From NCBI RefSeq assembly GCF_900142065.1, contig NZ_FSRJ01000002.1:806001-870000 (forward strand): a DNA stretch of 64,000 nt, in the 5' to 3' direction. Positions 18,350 through 30,654 of this stretch are shown in pieces. Position numbers and translations under genes: made by a program. The notes under the pieces are model-generated. The model had not been told where the DNA came from. It saw only the letters and a list, made by a program, of their open reading frames with translations, and made no database searches. Origin of the DNA: Agromyces cerinus subsp. cerinus. Its GTDB lineage: Bacteria; Actinomycetota; Actinomycetes; Actinomycetales; Microbacteriaceae. Within the stretch, counting starts at the first letter, position 1; every line of letters starts with the position of its first letter.

Positions 18350-19250
18350 CGATGAGCTCCTTGATCGCCTCGACGTGTTCGGTGTCGGTGACACCCAGAT
18401 CGCTGTCGTGGTGCGCGCCGAGGTAGGCGTCGATCACAGCGGGGTTCTCCATGACCGTGTAGGGATCGCCCTCCGCGACGATGCGACCCTCGGCCATGAC
18501 GACCACCCAGTCGGCGATGTGGCGCACCATGTGCATGTCGTGCTCGACGAACAGCACGGTCATGCCCTGCGACTTCAGGTCGAGGATGTGGTCGAGCAGC
18601 GACTGCGTCAGTGCCGGGTTCACACCCGCCATCGGCTCGTCGAGCATCACGAGCGTGGGATCGCTCATGAGGGCCCGTGCCATCTCGAGCAGCTTGCGCT
18701 GCCCGCCCGAGAGGCTCGCCGCGTAGTCGGTCTGCTTGGCATCGAGCTTGAAGCGCGTGAGCAGCTCGACGGCCTTCGACTCGATCTCCTCCTCCTGCTT
18801 GCGCCAGAGGAAGGGGAACATCGCGCGGAAGAGGTTCTCGCCGCTCTGGTCCTTCGCGCCGAGTTTCATGTTGTCGAGCACGCTGAGCAGGCCCAGCGCC
18901 TTCGTCAGCTGGAAGGTGCGGATGAGACCCATGCGGGCGACCCGGTAGGCGGGCACGTGCGCCAGCGAGCGCCCGTCGAACTCCCACTTGCCGGTGTCGG
19001 GCTTGTCGAAGCCCGTCAGCAGGTTGAAGAACGTGGTCTTGCCGGCGCCGTTCGGGCCGATGAGGGCCGTGATCGCGCCGCGGGGGATCTCGACGTGGTC
19101 GACGTCGACCGCTTTCAGGCCGCCGAACGTGCGGGTGACCCCGTCGGCGATGAGGATCGGGTCGACCTTGCGGCATCCCGGTTCTGCCTCGCCGATGTGG
19201 AGGCCGGTGGTCTTCACCGGCTTGGACGTGGGAGTGACTTCACTTGACAA
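18336..19250 (-). CDS. livG: Branched-chain amino acid/amide ABC transporter ATPase LivG
   Basis: This is the second ATPase of the importer. The 304-residue protein has Walker A G-P-N-G-A-G-K-T-T, the LivG-specific R-T-F-Q-L-T-K, signature L-S-G-G-Q-R-K-L-L-E-M-A-R-A-L, and V-E-H-D-M-H-M-V near the H-loop. An N-terminal extension of about 30 residues (with G-C-R-K) precedes the ABC domain. It overlaps livM by 11 bp and livF by 14 bp, consistent with coupled translation. Confidence 0.95.
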   Translation of the reverse strand: MSSEVTPTSKPVKTTGLHIGEAEPGCRKVDPILIADGVTRTFGGLKAVDVDHVEIPRGAITALIGPNGAGKTTFFNLLTGFDKPDTGKWEFDGRSLAHVPAYRVARMGLIRTFQLTKALGLLSVLDNMKLGAKDQSGENLFRAMFPFLWRKQEEEIESKAVELLTRFKLDAKQTDYAASLSGGQRKLLEMARALMSDPTLVMLDEPMAGVNPALTQSLLDHILDLKSQGMTVLFVEHDMHMVRHIADWVVVMAEGRIVAEGDPYTVMENPAVIDAYLGAHHDSDLGVTDTEHVEAIKELIDDEQ

Positions 19251-20223
19251 AGGCCAGCTCCTTCTTGTTTCCGAAGATGCCCTGAGGCCTGAAGATCACG
19301 ATCAGCATGATCGCGACGCCGACGAGGATGAACCGGAGCTGTCCGGCCTGCACCTGCGTCATGAACGGGAGCCAGCCCGCCTCGACCGCTCGGGAGATGA
19401 AGCCCGAGAAGAAGGAGAGCAGCACCCAGAAGATCATCGAGCCGACGATGGGTCCGAGGATCGTGGCGGCCCCGCCGAGCAGCAGGATCGCATAGACGAA
19501 GAAGGTGAGCGAGGTCTGGTAGTTCGCCGGAACGACCGCTCGAGGCAGGATGAAGATCATGCCGGCGAGGGTGCCGTAGACACCACCGAGGATGAGGCTC
19601 TGCATCTTGTACGAGTAGACGTTCTTGCCGAGCGCGCGAACCGCGTCCTCGTCCTCACGGATGCCCTTGATGACGCGGCCCCACGGGCTGCGCATGATGA
19701 GCCAGGTGAGCAGTGCGAGGAGCACCACCACGGTCCACCCGAGGATCCGCAGCCACCAGTCGTACTCGTTGTACTGGAACGGGCCGAATCCGTAGGTGCC
19801 CTTCGGGATGGGGTTCAAGGCGGCGAAGCTGCCCTTGTATCCGTTGAGGCCCTGCGCCGAGCCCGTGATGGCCTCGAACGTGTTCGTCGTGAAGATGAGC
19901 CGCAGGATCTCGGCCGCCGCGATCGTGACGATCGCGAGGTAGTCGGCACGGAGCCGCAGCGTGGGGATACCGAGGATCAGGGCGAACACGACGGACGCGC
20001 CGATGCCGACGAGAATCGCCGCCCACACCGGGAGCCCGAACGAGAGCACCGAGATCGCGTAGCCGTAGGCGCCGAGGGCCATGAAGCCCGCCTGCCCGAA
20101 GTTCAGCAGGCCCGTGTATCCGAAGTGGATCGCGAGGCCGAGAGCGGCCAGCGCGTACGCCGCGGTCGTGGGGCTGATGAGCTCCTGCGCCGCGTTGGAG
20201 AAGATCTGAATCCAGTCGATCAT
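19240..20223 (-). CDS. livM: Branched-chain amino acid/amide ABC transporter permease LivM
   Basis: This is a membrane-spanning subunit of the importer. The 327-residue protein has about 8-9 hydrophobic helices and LivM hallmarks H-F-G-Y-T-G-L-L-N-F-G-Q-A-G-F-M-A, the ATPase-coupling loop R-V-I-K-G-I-R-E-D-E-D-A-V-R-A-L-G-K, and the C-terminal I-F-R-P-Q-G-I-F-G. A clear AAGGAGG site precedes its ATG, 12 nt after the livH stop. Confidence 0.95.
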   Translation of the reverse strand: MIDWIQIFSNAAQELISPTTAAYALAALGLAIHFGYTGLLNFGQAGFMALGAYGYAISVLSFGLPVWAAILVGIGASVVFALILGIPTLRLRADYLAIVTIAAAEILRLIFTTNTFEAITGSAQGLNGYKGSFAALNPIPKGTYGFGPFQYNEYDWWLRILGWTVVVLLALLTWLIMRSPWGRVIKGIREDEDAVRALGKNVYSYKMQSLILGGVYGTLAGMIFILPRAVVPANYQTSLTFFVYAILLLGGAATILGPIVGSMIFWVLLSFFSGFISRAVEAGWLPFMTQVQAGQLRFILVGVAIMLIVIFRPQGIFGNKKELAFVK

Positions 20224-20235
20224 GGTCGGTCCTCC

Positions 20236-23770
<3,535 letters not shown>

Positions 23771-23822
23771 GGCTCCTCGAGTCCCTTCGCTCGGATGCTC
23801 GGCCGGGGCTCGCGCCCGGCGC

Positions 23823-24974
23823 TCAGCGGGCGTCGGCGAGCCTCGTGACGGCTTCGGCGAGCACCTCGGGCGAGCACGCGAAGTTCAGTCGCACGTGTCC
23901 GCGACCGACGCCGGCACCGAACATGGGCCCGATGCCGAGGGCGACCTTCGCGTGCTCGAGCGCGTACGCGGCGGGGTCGTCGCCCCAACCCAGCGCCGAG
24001 AGGTCGAGCCAGGCGAGGTAGGTCGCGTCGGGCATGCGGTAGCGCACGCCCGGCAGCTCGTCGGCGAGCAGCTCGGCGAGCAGGCGCCGGTTGTCGTCGA
24101 GGCTCGCGAGCACGCCGTCGAGCCACGGGCCGCCGTGCCGGAACGCCGCGACGGACGCGATCGACCCGAACTGGCTCATGCGCCACTCGACCTCGTAGGG
24201 GAGTGCGGTGCGGGCGCGGTCGCCGCGATCGCTCGCGGTCACGATGAGGGCCGCCTTCAGCCCGGCGATGTTGAACGCCTTCGTCGCCGCGGTGACGGTG
24301 ACGCCGTGCTCGCGTGCCGCGTCGGAGACGGTCAGGAACGGGGTGTAGTCGACGCCGGGCTGCACGAGCGGGCCGTGCACCTCGTCGGAGACGATCGTGA
24401 CGTCGTGCCGGGCGGCGATGTCCGCGAGGGCGGCCAGCTGCGAGGCATCCGGAACCAGGCCGATCGGATTGTGCGGGTTGCAGAGCACCATCGCCCGGGC
24501 GCCGGCGGCGAACGCCGCATCGATGCCGTCGAGGTCGAGCGACCAGCCCTCGTCGATGCCGCCGAGCATCGGCACCTCGACGACCCGGCCCGAGGCCTCG
24601 GTCACGAGGTCGAAGAACGGCGGGTAGATCGGCGGGGTGATGATGACACCGTCGCCCGGTTCGGTGACCTGTCGCAGCATCTCGACGATGCCCATGCTGA
24701 CATCGGCGGTGCAGGTCACGCGCGTCGGGTCGATCGTCCAGCCGAGACGGGTCGCGGCGAAGCCCTCGAATGCCTCGGCGACCTGGCGACTGCCCGACGA
24801 GTAGCCCGTGTCCGAGCGGTCGACGGCGGCGTGCAGCGCCGCCTTGATGGGGTCGGCGAGCGGGTAGTCCATCTCGGCGACGGGCAGCGGCAGCACGTCG
24901 GCGGGGTAATGGCGCCACTTCTCGCTGGTTCGCGTGCGGAGGACGTCGAGAGGCTCTGCTGCGGTGCGTTGCAT
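23823..24974 (-). CDS. MalY/PatB family PLP-dependent aminotransferase/cystathionine beta-lyase
   Basis: This is a fold-type I PLP enzyme. The 383-residue protein starts M-Q-R-T-A-A-E-P-L-D-V-L with R-T-S-E-K-W-R-x-Y, the MalY/PatB N-terminal signature. It has P-V-A-E-M-D-Y, the C-N-P-H-N-P-I-G cofactor motif, S-D-E-V-H, and the PLP lysine Lys232 in A-T-K-A-F-N. Family members cleave cystathionine or act as C-S lyases or aminotransferases; which applies here is unclear. The ATG at 24974 is preferred; the longer open frame runs antisense into the ABC-F gene. Confidence 0.93.
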   Translation of the reverse strand: MQRTAAEPLDVLRTRTSEKWRHYPADVLPLPVAEMDYPLADPIKAALHAAVDRSDTGYSSGSRQVAEAFEGFAATRLGWTIDPTRVTCTADVSMGIVEMLRQVTEPGDGVIITPPIYPPFFDLVTEASGRVVEVPMLGGIDEGWSLDLDGIDAAFAAGARAMVLCNPHNPIGLVPDASQLAALADIAARHDVTIVSDEVHGPLVQPGVDYTPFLTVSDAAREHGVTVTAATKAFNIAGLKAALIVTASDRGDRARTALPYEVEWRMSQFGSIASVAAFRHGGPWLDGVLASLDDNRRLLAELLADELPGVRYRMPDATYLAWLDLSALGWGDDPAAYALEHAKVALGIGPMFGAGVGRGHVRLNFACSPEVLAEAVTRLADAR

Positions 24975-25027
24975 GGCTCCAGCTTGCCGCAGAACGGCTG
25001 CGGGTGGCAGAGGCAATCGATGCGCGC

Positions 25028-25033
25028 TAGTCT
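25028..25033 (+). promoter_or_regulatory. -10 box (TAGTCT) for the ABC-F gene
   Basis: TAGTCT precedes the ABC-F ATG by 68 nt in the 127-bp divergent gap, predicting a leader of about 60 nt, unlike the leaderless genes nearby. Confidence 0.35.
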
Positions 25034-25101
25034 GGTCGGCTGCCCATCGGGCGGTGCGGAACCGGGCGAGGTGGCCCGGCCGCGGACCGAACGGATCTCC
25101 C

Positions 25102-26802
25102 ATGGGTTTCATCGACGTCAACGGCGTCTCCTTCTCGCTCGCCGACGGCCGGCCGCTGCTGGCCGACCTCGCATTCCGCGTGACGGATGGCGCGACCACC
25201 GCCCTCATCGGCGCGAACGGCGCGGGCAAGTCGACGCTGCTGCGCATCATCCGCGGCCAGCTGCGACCCGACGAGGGCAGCGTGCAGGTCGACGGCGGGC
25301 TCGGCGTGATGGACCAGTTCGTCGGCACCGGCGCGACGATCGAGGGCACGGATGCCACGGTGCAGGGGCTCCTCGTCTCCGTCGCGCCGACCCGCATCCG
25401 TCAGGCGGCGATCGAGCTCGATGCATCCGAGGCCGCCCTCATCGAACACGACGACACCGCGGCGCAGATGCGGTACGCCACCGCGCTCGCCGAGTACGCG
25501 GAGGCGGGCGGCTACGACCAGGAGGTCGTGTGGGACCACTGCACGATCGCGGCGCTCGGCATCCCGTTCGAGCGCGCGAAGTGGCGTGAGCTCTCCACGC
25601 TCTCGGGCGGCGAGCAGAAGCGGCTCGCCCTCGAGGCGCTCTTCCGCGGACCCGAGCAGGTGCTGCTGCTCGACGAGCCCGACAACTCGCTCGATGTGCC
25701 GGGCAAGCGGTGGCTCGAGTCGCAGCTGCGGGCCACGCCGAAGACGGTGCTGCTCGTCTCGCACGACCGCGAGCTGCTCGCCCGCGCCGCCGATCGCATC
25801 GTCACGCTCGAGGTCGGCGCGGCCGGCAATACGGCGTGGGTGCACGGCGGCAGCTTCGAGGGATACCACCAGGCGCGCGACGAGCGCTTCGAACGACTCG
25901 ACGAGCTGCGCCGCCGATGGGACGAGCAGCACGTCGCGTTGAAGACGCTCGTGGCCAACCTGAAGGTCAAGGCGACCTACAACGACGGCATGGCCTCGCG
26001 CTATCAGGCCGCGATGACTCGCCTGCGCAAGTTCGAGGAGGCCGGGCCGCCCGAGGAGCGCCCGCCCGCGCAGGCCGTGTCGATGCGCCTGCGCGGATCG
26101 CGCACGGGCAAGCGCGCCGTCGTCGGCGAAGGGCTGGAGCTCACGGGGCTCATGAAGCCCTTCGACCTCGAGGTCTGGTACGGAGACCGCGTGGCGGTGC
26201 TCGGCTCGAACGGTTCGGGCAAGTCGCACTTCCTGCGCCTGCTCGCGGGCGGTGGCACCGAACCCGATCGCACCCTCGGCCACATCACGACGGTGGGCGA
26301 GTCGCTCGCCCGGGTGCCGCACACCGGTCGTGCCGTGCTCGGCGCACGGGTCGTGCCCGGCTGGTTCGCGCAGAACCACGAGCACCCCGAGTACCGCGGC
26401 CGCACCCTCCTCGACATCCTGCATCGCGGCGACGCCAACCGCGACGGCATGGCGCGCGAGGCCGCGAGCTCGGCGCTCGACCGCTACGGACTCGCGGCGG
26501 CGGCGCAGCAGACCTTCGACTCGCTCTCGGGCGGGCAGCAGGCGAGACTGCAGATCCTGCTGCTCGAACTCTCGGGCGCGACGCTGCTGCTGCTCGACGA
26601 ACCGACCGACAACCTCGACCTCGTCTCGGCCGAGGCGCTCGAAGAGGGCCTGTCGCGCTTCGACGGCACCGTGCTCGCGGTCACCCACGACCGCTGGTTC
26701 ACGCGCGGCTTCGACCGGTTCCTCGTCTTCGGCAGCGACGGCGAGGTCTACGAGTCGGATGCCCCGGTGTGGGACGAGTCCCGCGTGGTACGCGCCCGCT
26801 AG
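25102..26802 (+). CDS. ABC-F family ATP-binding protein
   Basis: ABC-F proteins are soluble twin-ATPase factors that act on the ribosome rather than in transport. The 566-residue protein has Walker A motifs G-A-N-G-A-G-K-S (37-44) and G-S-N-G-S-G-K-S, signatures L-S-G-G-E-Q-K-R and L-S-G-G-Q-Q-A-R, and D-E-P-x-N-S/L-D-x Walker B motifs. The basic inter-domain linker after L-R-R-R-W-D-E-Q-H corresponds to the P-site tRNA interaction motif. There are no membrane segments. Whether it is a housekeeping translation factor or an antibiotic-resistance type cannot be told by eye. Confidence 0.93.
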   Translation: MGFIDVNGVSFSLADGRPLLADLAFRVTDGATTALIGANGAGKSTLLRIIRGQLRPDEGSVQVDGGLGVMDQFVGTGATIEGTDATVQGLLVSVAPTRIRQAAIELDASEAALIEHDDTAAQMRYATALAEYAEAGGYDQEVVWDHCTIAALGIPFERAKWRELSTLSGGEQKRLALEALFRGPEQVLLLDEPDNSLDVPGKRWLESQLRATPKTVLLVSHDRELLARAADRIVTLEVGAAGNTAWVHGGSFEGYHQARDERFERLDELRRRWDEQHVALKTLVANLKVKATYNDGMASRYQAAMTRLRKFEEAGPPEERPPAQAVSMRLRGSRTGKRAVVGEGLELTGLMKPFDLEVWYGDRVAVLGSNGSGKSHFLRLLAGGGTEPDRTLGHITTVGESLARVPHTGRAVLGARVVPGWFAQNHEHPEYRGRTLLDILHRGDANRDGMAREAASSALDRYGLAAAAQQTFDSLSGGQQARLQILLLELSGATLLLLDEPTDNLDLVSAEALEEGLSRFDGTVLAVTHDRWFTRGFDRFLVFGSDGEVYESDAPVWDESRVVRAR

Positions 26803-26901
26803 CTTCGCGCCTGGAGTCGTGGAGCGAGTCGTGGACGCGCGGAGTCGGGTCACCCGATGGGGTGAGGCGCGGAGGGGGTGCCGACACCCAGACTGATCGG
26901 C

Positions 26902-27390
26902 ATGACGAGACAGAGAAGCAACAGGCGAACGGCGATTGCCGGACCGGTGCTCATCATCGTGTGGGTGCTGCACACTGCAGTCGGAGTGCTTGCATCTGCT
27001 CCAGCGCTGGGCGAGGCATTGGCCGGCGGCTGGTACGGAGCGATGACGAGCGACCTCGAGGTGGCGCTCTGGTTCTTGATGACCGGATTCTTCGGATTGG
27101 TCGCCGGCCTGGCGATGACCGCCCTCGAGCACGCCGGGCGGCTGCCATGGTCGGTCAGCATCGCGCTGCTGATGATCGCGCTGATCGGGGTGAGTGCGGC
27201 GCCGGTGTCCGGCTTCCTGCTCGTGCTCGTGGCTGCGGTCATCGCTGTCGTGCAGTCGGCACGCCAGAGCCGTCGGCGTGCATCGGCTGACCTGGGCAGG
27301 GGCGAACGTCCGTTCGAAGCAGTGGACCCGTCGGAGTCGGAGGGCGCCGGGCTCGAGCACTCATCACGATCGGCACAGGGCAGGGCATGA
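26902..27390 (+). CDS. Small four-helix membrane protein (DUF6463-like)
   Basis: The function is unknown. The 162-residue protein has about four hydrophobic helices (I-A-G-P-V-L-I-I-V-W-V-L-H near the start, W-F-L-M-T-G-F-F-G-L-V-A-G near 55-80, then two more) and a charged C-terminal tail of about 40 residues. The H-T-A-V-G-V and W-F-L-M-x-G-F-F patterns resemble DUF6463. I chose ATG 26902; an ATG-less extension to 26878 is possible. The following 145 bp to guaB3 shows no other gene. Confidence 0.7.
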   Translation: MTRQRSNRRTAIAGPVLIIVWVLHTAVGVLASAPALGEALAGGWYGAMTSDLEVALWFLMTGFFGLVAGLAMTALEHAGRLPWSVSIALLMIALIGVSAAPVSGFLLVLVAAVIAVVQSARQSRRRASADLGRGERPFEAVDPSESEGAGLEHSSRSAQGRA

Positions 27391-27523
27391 GTTCGGTCCA
27401 GTCCGTCGTCGGCTCCGAGGGCGTCGGCTCGACCACCCGCGTCGACGATCGCAACGGTCATGGCAGTGAGTGCGAGTTCCGGTGGACGCCCTGCTCCTCT
27501 CAACCGGCGCGGTATCGGCCGGG

Positions 27524-27529
27524 TAGGGT
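27524..27529 (+). promoter_or_regulatory. -10 box (TAGGGT) for guaB3
   Basis: TAGGGT ends 6 nt before the GTG at 27536, implying a leaderless mRNA and choosing the second of two adjacent GTG codons as the start. Confidence 0.5.
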
Positions 27530-27535
27530 TGAGTG

Positions 27536-28660
27536 GTGACCCAGGAGATCGAGATCGGCCGCTCCAAGCGGGGCCAGCGCGTCTATGCATTCGATGACAT
27601 CGCGATCGTGCCCAGCCGGCGCACCCGCGACCCCGAAGACGTCTCGGTCGGGTGGACGATCGACGCGTACCAGTTCGACATCCCGTTCCTCGCGGCACCC
27701 ATGGACTCCGTCGTCTCGCCGCAGACGGCGATCATGATGGGCCAGCTCGGCGGTCTGGGCGTGCTCGACCTCGAGGGCCTGTGGACCCGCTACGAGGACC
27801 CCGAGCCCGTGCTCGCCGAGATCCGCAACCTCGCGCCCGAGCACGCCACGGCCCGCATGCAGCAGCTCTACTCCGAGCCGATCAAGCCCGAGCTCGTCAC
27901 GGAGCGCCTCGCCGAGATCCGCGCGGCGGGGGTCACCGTCGCCGGCGCGCTCTCGCCCCAGCGCACGCAGGAGCTCTACGAGACCGTCGTCGCCGCGGGC
28001 GTCGACCTGTTCGTGATCCGCGGCACCACGGTGTCGGCCGAGCACGTCTCGAAGAACCAGGAGCCGCTGAACCTCAAGAAGTTCATCTACGAGCTCGATG
28101 TGCCCGTGATCGTCGGCGGTGCCGCGACCTACACCGCGGCCCTCCACCTCATGCGCACCGGCGCGGCCGGCGTGCTCGTCGGCTTCGGCGGGGGAGCGGC
28201 GTCGACGACGCGTGCGACCCTCGGCATCCACGCCCCCATGGCCACAGCGGTCGCCGACGTCGCCGGCGCACGCCGCGACTACCTCGACGAGTCGGGCGGC
28301 CGCTACGTGCACGTCATCGCCGACGGCGGAGTCGGCAAGTCGGGCGACATCGTGAAGGCGATCGCGTGCGGCGCCGACGCCGTCATGCTCGGCGCGGCAC
28401 TCGCACGGGCGACGGATGCCCCGGGCGGCGGCTACCACTGGGGCGCAGAGGCGCACCACCCGAAGCTGCCGCGCGGCCAGCGCGTGCACGTCGGACAGGT
28501 CGCTCCGCTCGAAGAGGTGCTCTACGGCCCCGCGCCGTCGGCCGACGGCGTCACGAACCTCATCGGCGCCTTGAAGCGCTCGATGGCGACCACCGGATAC
28601 TCCGACCTCAAGGAGTTCCAGCGCGTGGACGTCGTCGTCGCGCCGTATCAGTCGTCGTAG
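27536..28660 (+). CDS. guaB3: GuaB3 family IMP dehydrogenase-related protein
   Basis: This is a member of the IMPDH/GMP reductase superfamily. The 374-residue protein shows the barrel motifs A-P-M-D-S-V-V-S and I-A-D-G-G-V-G-K-S-G-D-I but lacks CBS domains. The active-site loop reads G-G-G-A-A-S-T-T-R, with Ser223 where GuaB has the catalytic Cys, so ordinary IMPDH chemistry through a Cys adduct is unlikely. GuaB3 proteins accompany guaB and guaA in most actinobacteria, and a GMP-reductase-like role has been suggested for some family members. Here guaB lies 4 kb upstream and guaA 3.3 kb downstream. Confidence 0.93.
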   Translation: MTQEIEIGRSKRGQRVYAFDDIAIVPSRRTRDPEDVSVGWTIDAYQFDIPFLAAPMDSVVSPQTAIMMGQLGGLGVLDLEGLWTRYEDPEPVLAEIRNLAPEHATARMQQLYSEPIKPELVTERLAEIRAAGVTVAGALSPQRTQELYETVVAAGVDLFVIRGTTVSAEHVSKNQEPLNLKKFIYELDVPVIVGGAATYTAALHLMRTGAAGVLVGFGGGAASTTRATLGIHAPMATAVADVAGARRDYLDESGGRYVHVIADGGVGKSGDIVKAIACGADAVMLGAALARATDAPGGGYHWGAEAHHPKLPRGQRVHVGQVAPLEEVLYGPAPSADGVTNLIGALKRSMATTGYSDLKEFQRVDVVVAPYQSS

Positions 28661-28670
28661 CTTCTGCGGG

Positions 28671-28713
28671 TTGAGCCTGTCGAAACCCGGCATCCGGATT
28701 TCGACGAGCTCAA
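28671..28713. repeat. Imperfect inverted repeat downstream of guaB3
   Basis: TTGAGCCTGTCGAAA (28671-28685) and TTTCGACGAGCTCAA (28699-28713) match in 13 of 15 positions around a 13-nt loop. The arm resembles the TTGAGC-TGTCGAAA type of dispersed intergenic repeat seen in many high-GC genomes. It starts 10 nt after the guaB3 stop and may also terminate transcription. Confidence 0.65.
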
Positions 28714-28809
28714 TCAACAGATCTCCTCGCTCATTCCGCAGGCGGTTCGGGTAGCGTGGGAACCGGATCGCGCGGCCTCGCCGTGAGGCCGCGGGGATGG
28801 GGTGGCACG

Positions 28810-30555
28810 ATGGCGACTCAGAAGTCGGCGGGGCTCAAGCCGGTGACGCGTTCGACCAAGCTCGGACCAGAGGAACGGAAGGCCGCGATCGCGCGGCTGA
28901 AAGAGAAAGAGCTCGACATCCTCGTGGTCGGCGGCGGCATCGTCGGCACCGGATCCGCGCTCGACGCGGTCACCCGAGGCCTCTCGACGGGGCTCCTCGA
29001 AGCCCGTGACTGGGCGTCGGGCACCTCGAGTCGTTCATCGAAACTCGTGCACGGCGGCATCCGGTACCTCGAACAGCTCGACTTCAGACTCGTGCGCGAG
29101 GCGCTCATCGAGCGCGGCCTGCTGCTGCAGCGCATCGCCCCGCACCTCGTGAAGCCCGTGCGCTTCCTCTACCCGCTGAAGACCCGCATCATCGAACGGT
29201 GCTACGTGGGCGCCGGCATGTTGCTCTACGACGTCTTCAGCTACACCGGCGGGCGGCCCCCGGGCGTGCCGCACCACCGCCACCTGTCGAAGCGGCAGGT
29301 CATGCGGGCCATCCCGTCGCTCTCGAAGGACGCGCTCGTCGGCGGTCTCACCTACTACGACGCCCAGGTCGACGATGCGCGGTACGTGGCCTCGCTCGCC
29401 CGCACCGCGTCGTTCTACGGAGCCCATGTCGCGAGCCGGGTCAAGGTCGAGGGCTTCGTCAAGGTCGGCGAACGCGTCGTGGGCGTGAAGGCGCACGACC
29501 TCGAGACCGACGAGCACTTCGAGATCCGGGCGAAGCAGGTCGTGAACGCCACCGGCGTCTGGACCGACGACACCCAGCGCATGGTCGGCGAACGCGGCAC
29601 GTTCAAGGTGCGCGCATCGAAGGGCGTGCACCTCGTCGTGCCCCGCGACCGCATCCAGTCGGCGATGGGCATGATCTTCCGCACCGAGAAGAGCGTGCTG
29701 TTCGTGATCCCGTGGGGCCGCCACTGGCTGATCGGCACGACCGACACCGACTGGAACCTCGACAAGGCGCACCCGGCGGCGACCGCCGCCGACATCGACT
29801 ACCTGCTTGAGCACGTCAACGCGGTGCTCGGCATCCCGCTCACCCGGGAGGACGTCGAGGGCGTGTACGCCGGTCTCCGGCCCCTGCTCGCCGGGGAGAG
29901 CGACCAGACCTCGAAGCTCTCGCGCGAGCACCTCGTCGCACACACCGTGCCCGGACTCGTGGTGATCGCGGGCGGCAAGTGGACGACGTACCGGGTCATG
30001 GCGAAGGACGCGATCGACGCGGCGGCCGACGCCCTCGACGGCAAGGTGCCGAAGTCGACGACGCAGGACATCCCGCTGCTCGGAGCCGAGGGCTACCAGG
30101 CGGCGTGGAACAAGCGCGGCAAGATCGCGCGGGCGTTCGGCGTGCACGAGGTGCGCATCGAGCACCTGCTGAACCGGTACGGCACGATGACCGACGAGCT
30201 GCTCGACCTGATCCGCGAGGATCCGTCGCTCGGCGAGCCGCTGCCGGGGGCCGACGACTACCTCGGCGCGGAGGTCGTCTACGCGGCCTCGCACGAGGGA
30301 GCCCTGCACCTCGACGACGTGCTCGCCCGTCGAACGCGCATCTCGATCGAGGCGTGGGACCGCGGCGTCTCCGCCGCCCCGGTCGCCGCGAAGCTCATGG
30401 GCAAGGTGCTCGGCTGGAACACGGCGCGCCAGACCCTCGAGGTCGAGCGCTACCTCGAGCGGGTCGCCGCCGAACGGGCCTCGCAGGAACAGCCCGACGA
30501 CGAGTCGGCCGACCGCGTGCGGCTCGAGGCACCCGACATCGTGAAGGTGGACTGA
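28810..30555 (+). CDS. glpD: Glycerol-3-phosphate dehydrogenase (FAD-dependent)
   Basis: GlpD oxidises glycerol-3-phosphate to dihydroxyacetone phosphate at the inner face of the membrane, feeding electrons to quinone. The 581-residue protein has the FAD dinucleotide motif V-V-G-G-G-I-V-G-T-G, the GlpD signatures S-S-K-L-V-H-G-G-I-R-Y-L and G-T-T-D-T-D-W, and G-G-K-W-T-T-Y-R. The C-terminal DAO_C domain follows. ATG 28810 (M-A-T-Q-K-S) is chosen over 28756, which lies upstream in the likely promoter region (TAGCGT at 28752). The GDPD gene at 35.7 kb could supply its substrate. Confidence 0.96.
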   Translation: MATQKSAGLKPVTRSTKLGPEERKAAIARLKEKELDILVVGGGIVGTGSALDAVTRGLSTGLLEARDWASGTSSRSSKLVHGGIRYLEQLDFRLVREALIERGLLLQRIAPHLVKPVRFLYPLKTRIIERCYVGAGMLLYDVFSYTGGRPPGVPHHRHLSKRQVMRAIPSLSKDALVGGLTYYDAQVDDARYVASLARTASFYGAHVASRVKVEGFVKVGERVVGVKAHDLETDEHFEIRAKQVVNATGVWTDDTQRMVGERGTFKVRASKGVHLVVPRDRIQSAMGMIFRTEKSVLFVIPWGRHWLIGTTDTDWNLDKAHPAATAADIDYLLEHVNAVLGIPLTREDVEGVYAGLRPLLAGESDQTSKLSREHLVAHTVPGLVVIAGGKWTTYRVMAKDAIDAAADALDGKVPKSTTQDIPLLGAEGYQAAWNKRGKIARAFGVHEVRIEHLLNRYGTMTDELLDLIREDPSLGEPLPGADDYLGAEVVYAASHEGALHLDDVLARRTRISIEAWDRGVSAAPVAAKLMGKVLGWNTARQTLEVERYLERVAAERASQEQPDDESADRVRLEAPDIVKVD

Positions 30556-30593
30556 GCGCTCCCGCGGTGGATCGAGCATCCGGAGCGGACGCC

Positions 30594-30599
30594 TAAACT
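30594..30599 (+). promoter_or_regulatory. -10 box (TAAACT) for the SURF1 leader ORF
   Basis: TAAACT ends 7 nt before the ATG of the short leader ORF at 30607, implying that the transcript starts with that ORF. Confidence 0.5.
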
Positions 30600-30606
30600 G
30601 GAGGGC

Positions 30607-30654
30607 ATGCACGTCTCCCGCGCAACCACGCCCAACGCGGGAGCCGACGACTGA
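30607..30654 (+). CDS. 15-codon leader ORF coupled to the SURF1 gene
   Basis: ATG at 30607 opens a 15-residue frame, MHVSRATTPNAGADD, whose TGA stop overlaps the next gene's start as TGATG (30652-30656). It sits directly behind a TAAACT -10 box, and no Shine-Dalgarno can be seen for the downstream gene apart from sequence inside this ORF. The ORF contains a hairpin, CTCCCGCG-N13-CGCGGGAG. Position and coupling suggest translation reinitiation or attenuation control of SURF1. No regulatory amino-acid run (such as Cys or Trp) is present. Existence as a translated peptide is an inference. Confidence 0.5.
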   Translation: MHVSRATTPNAGADD

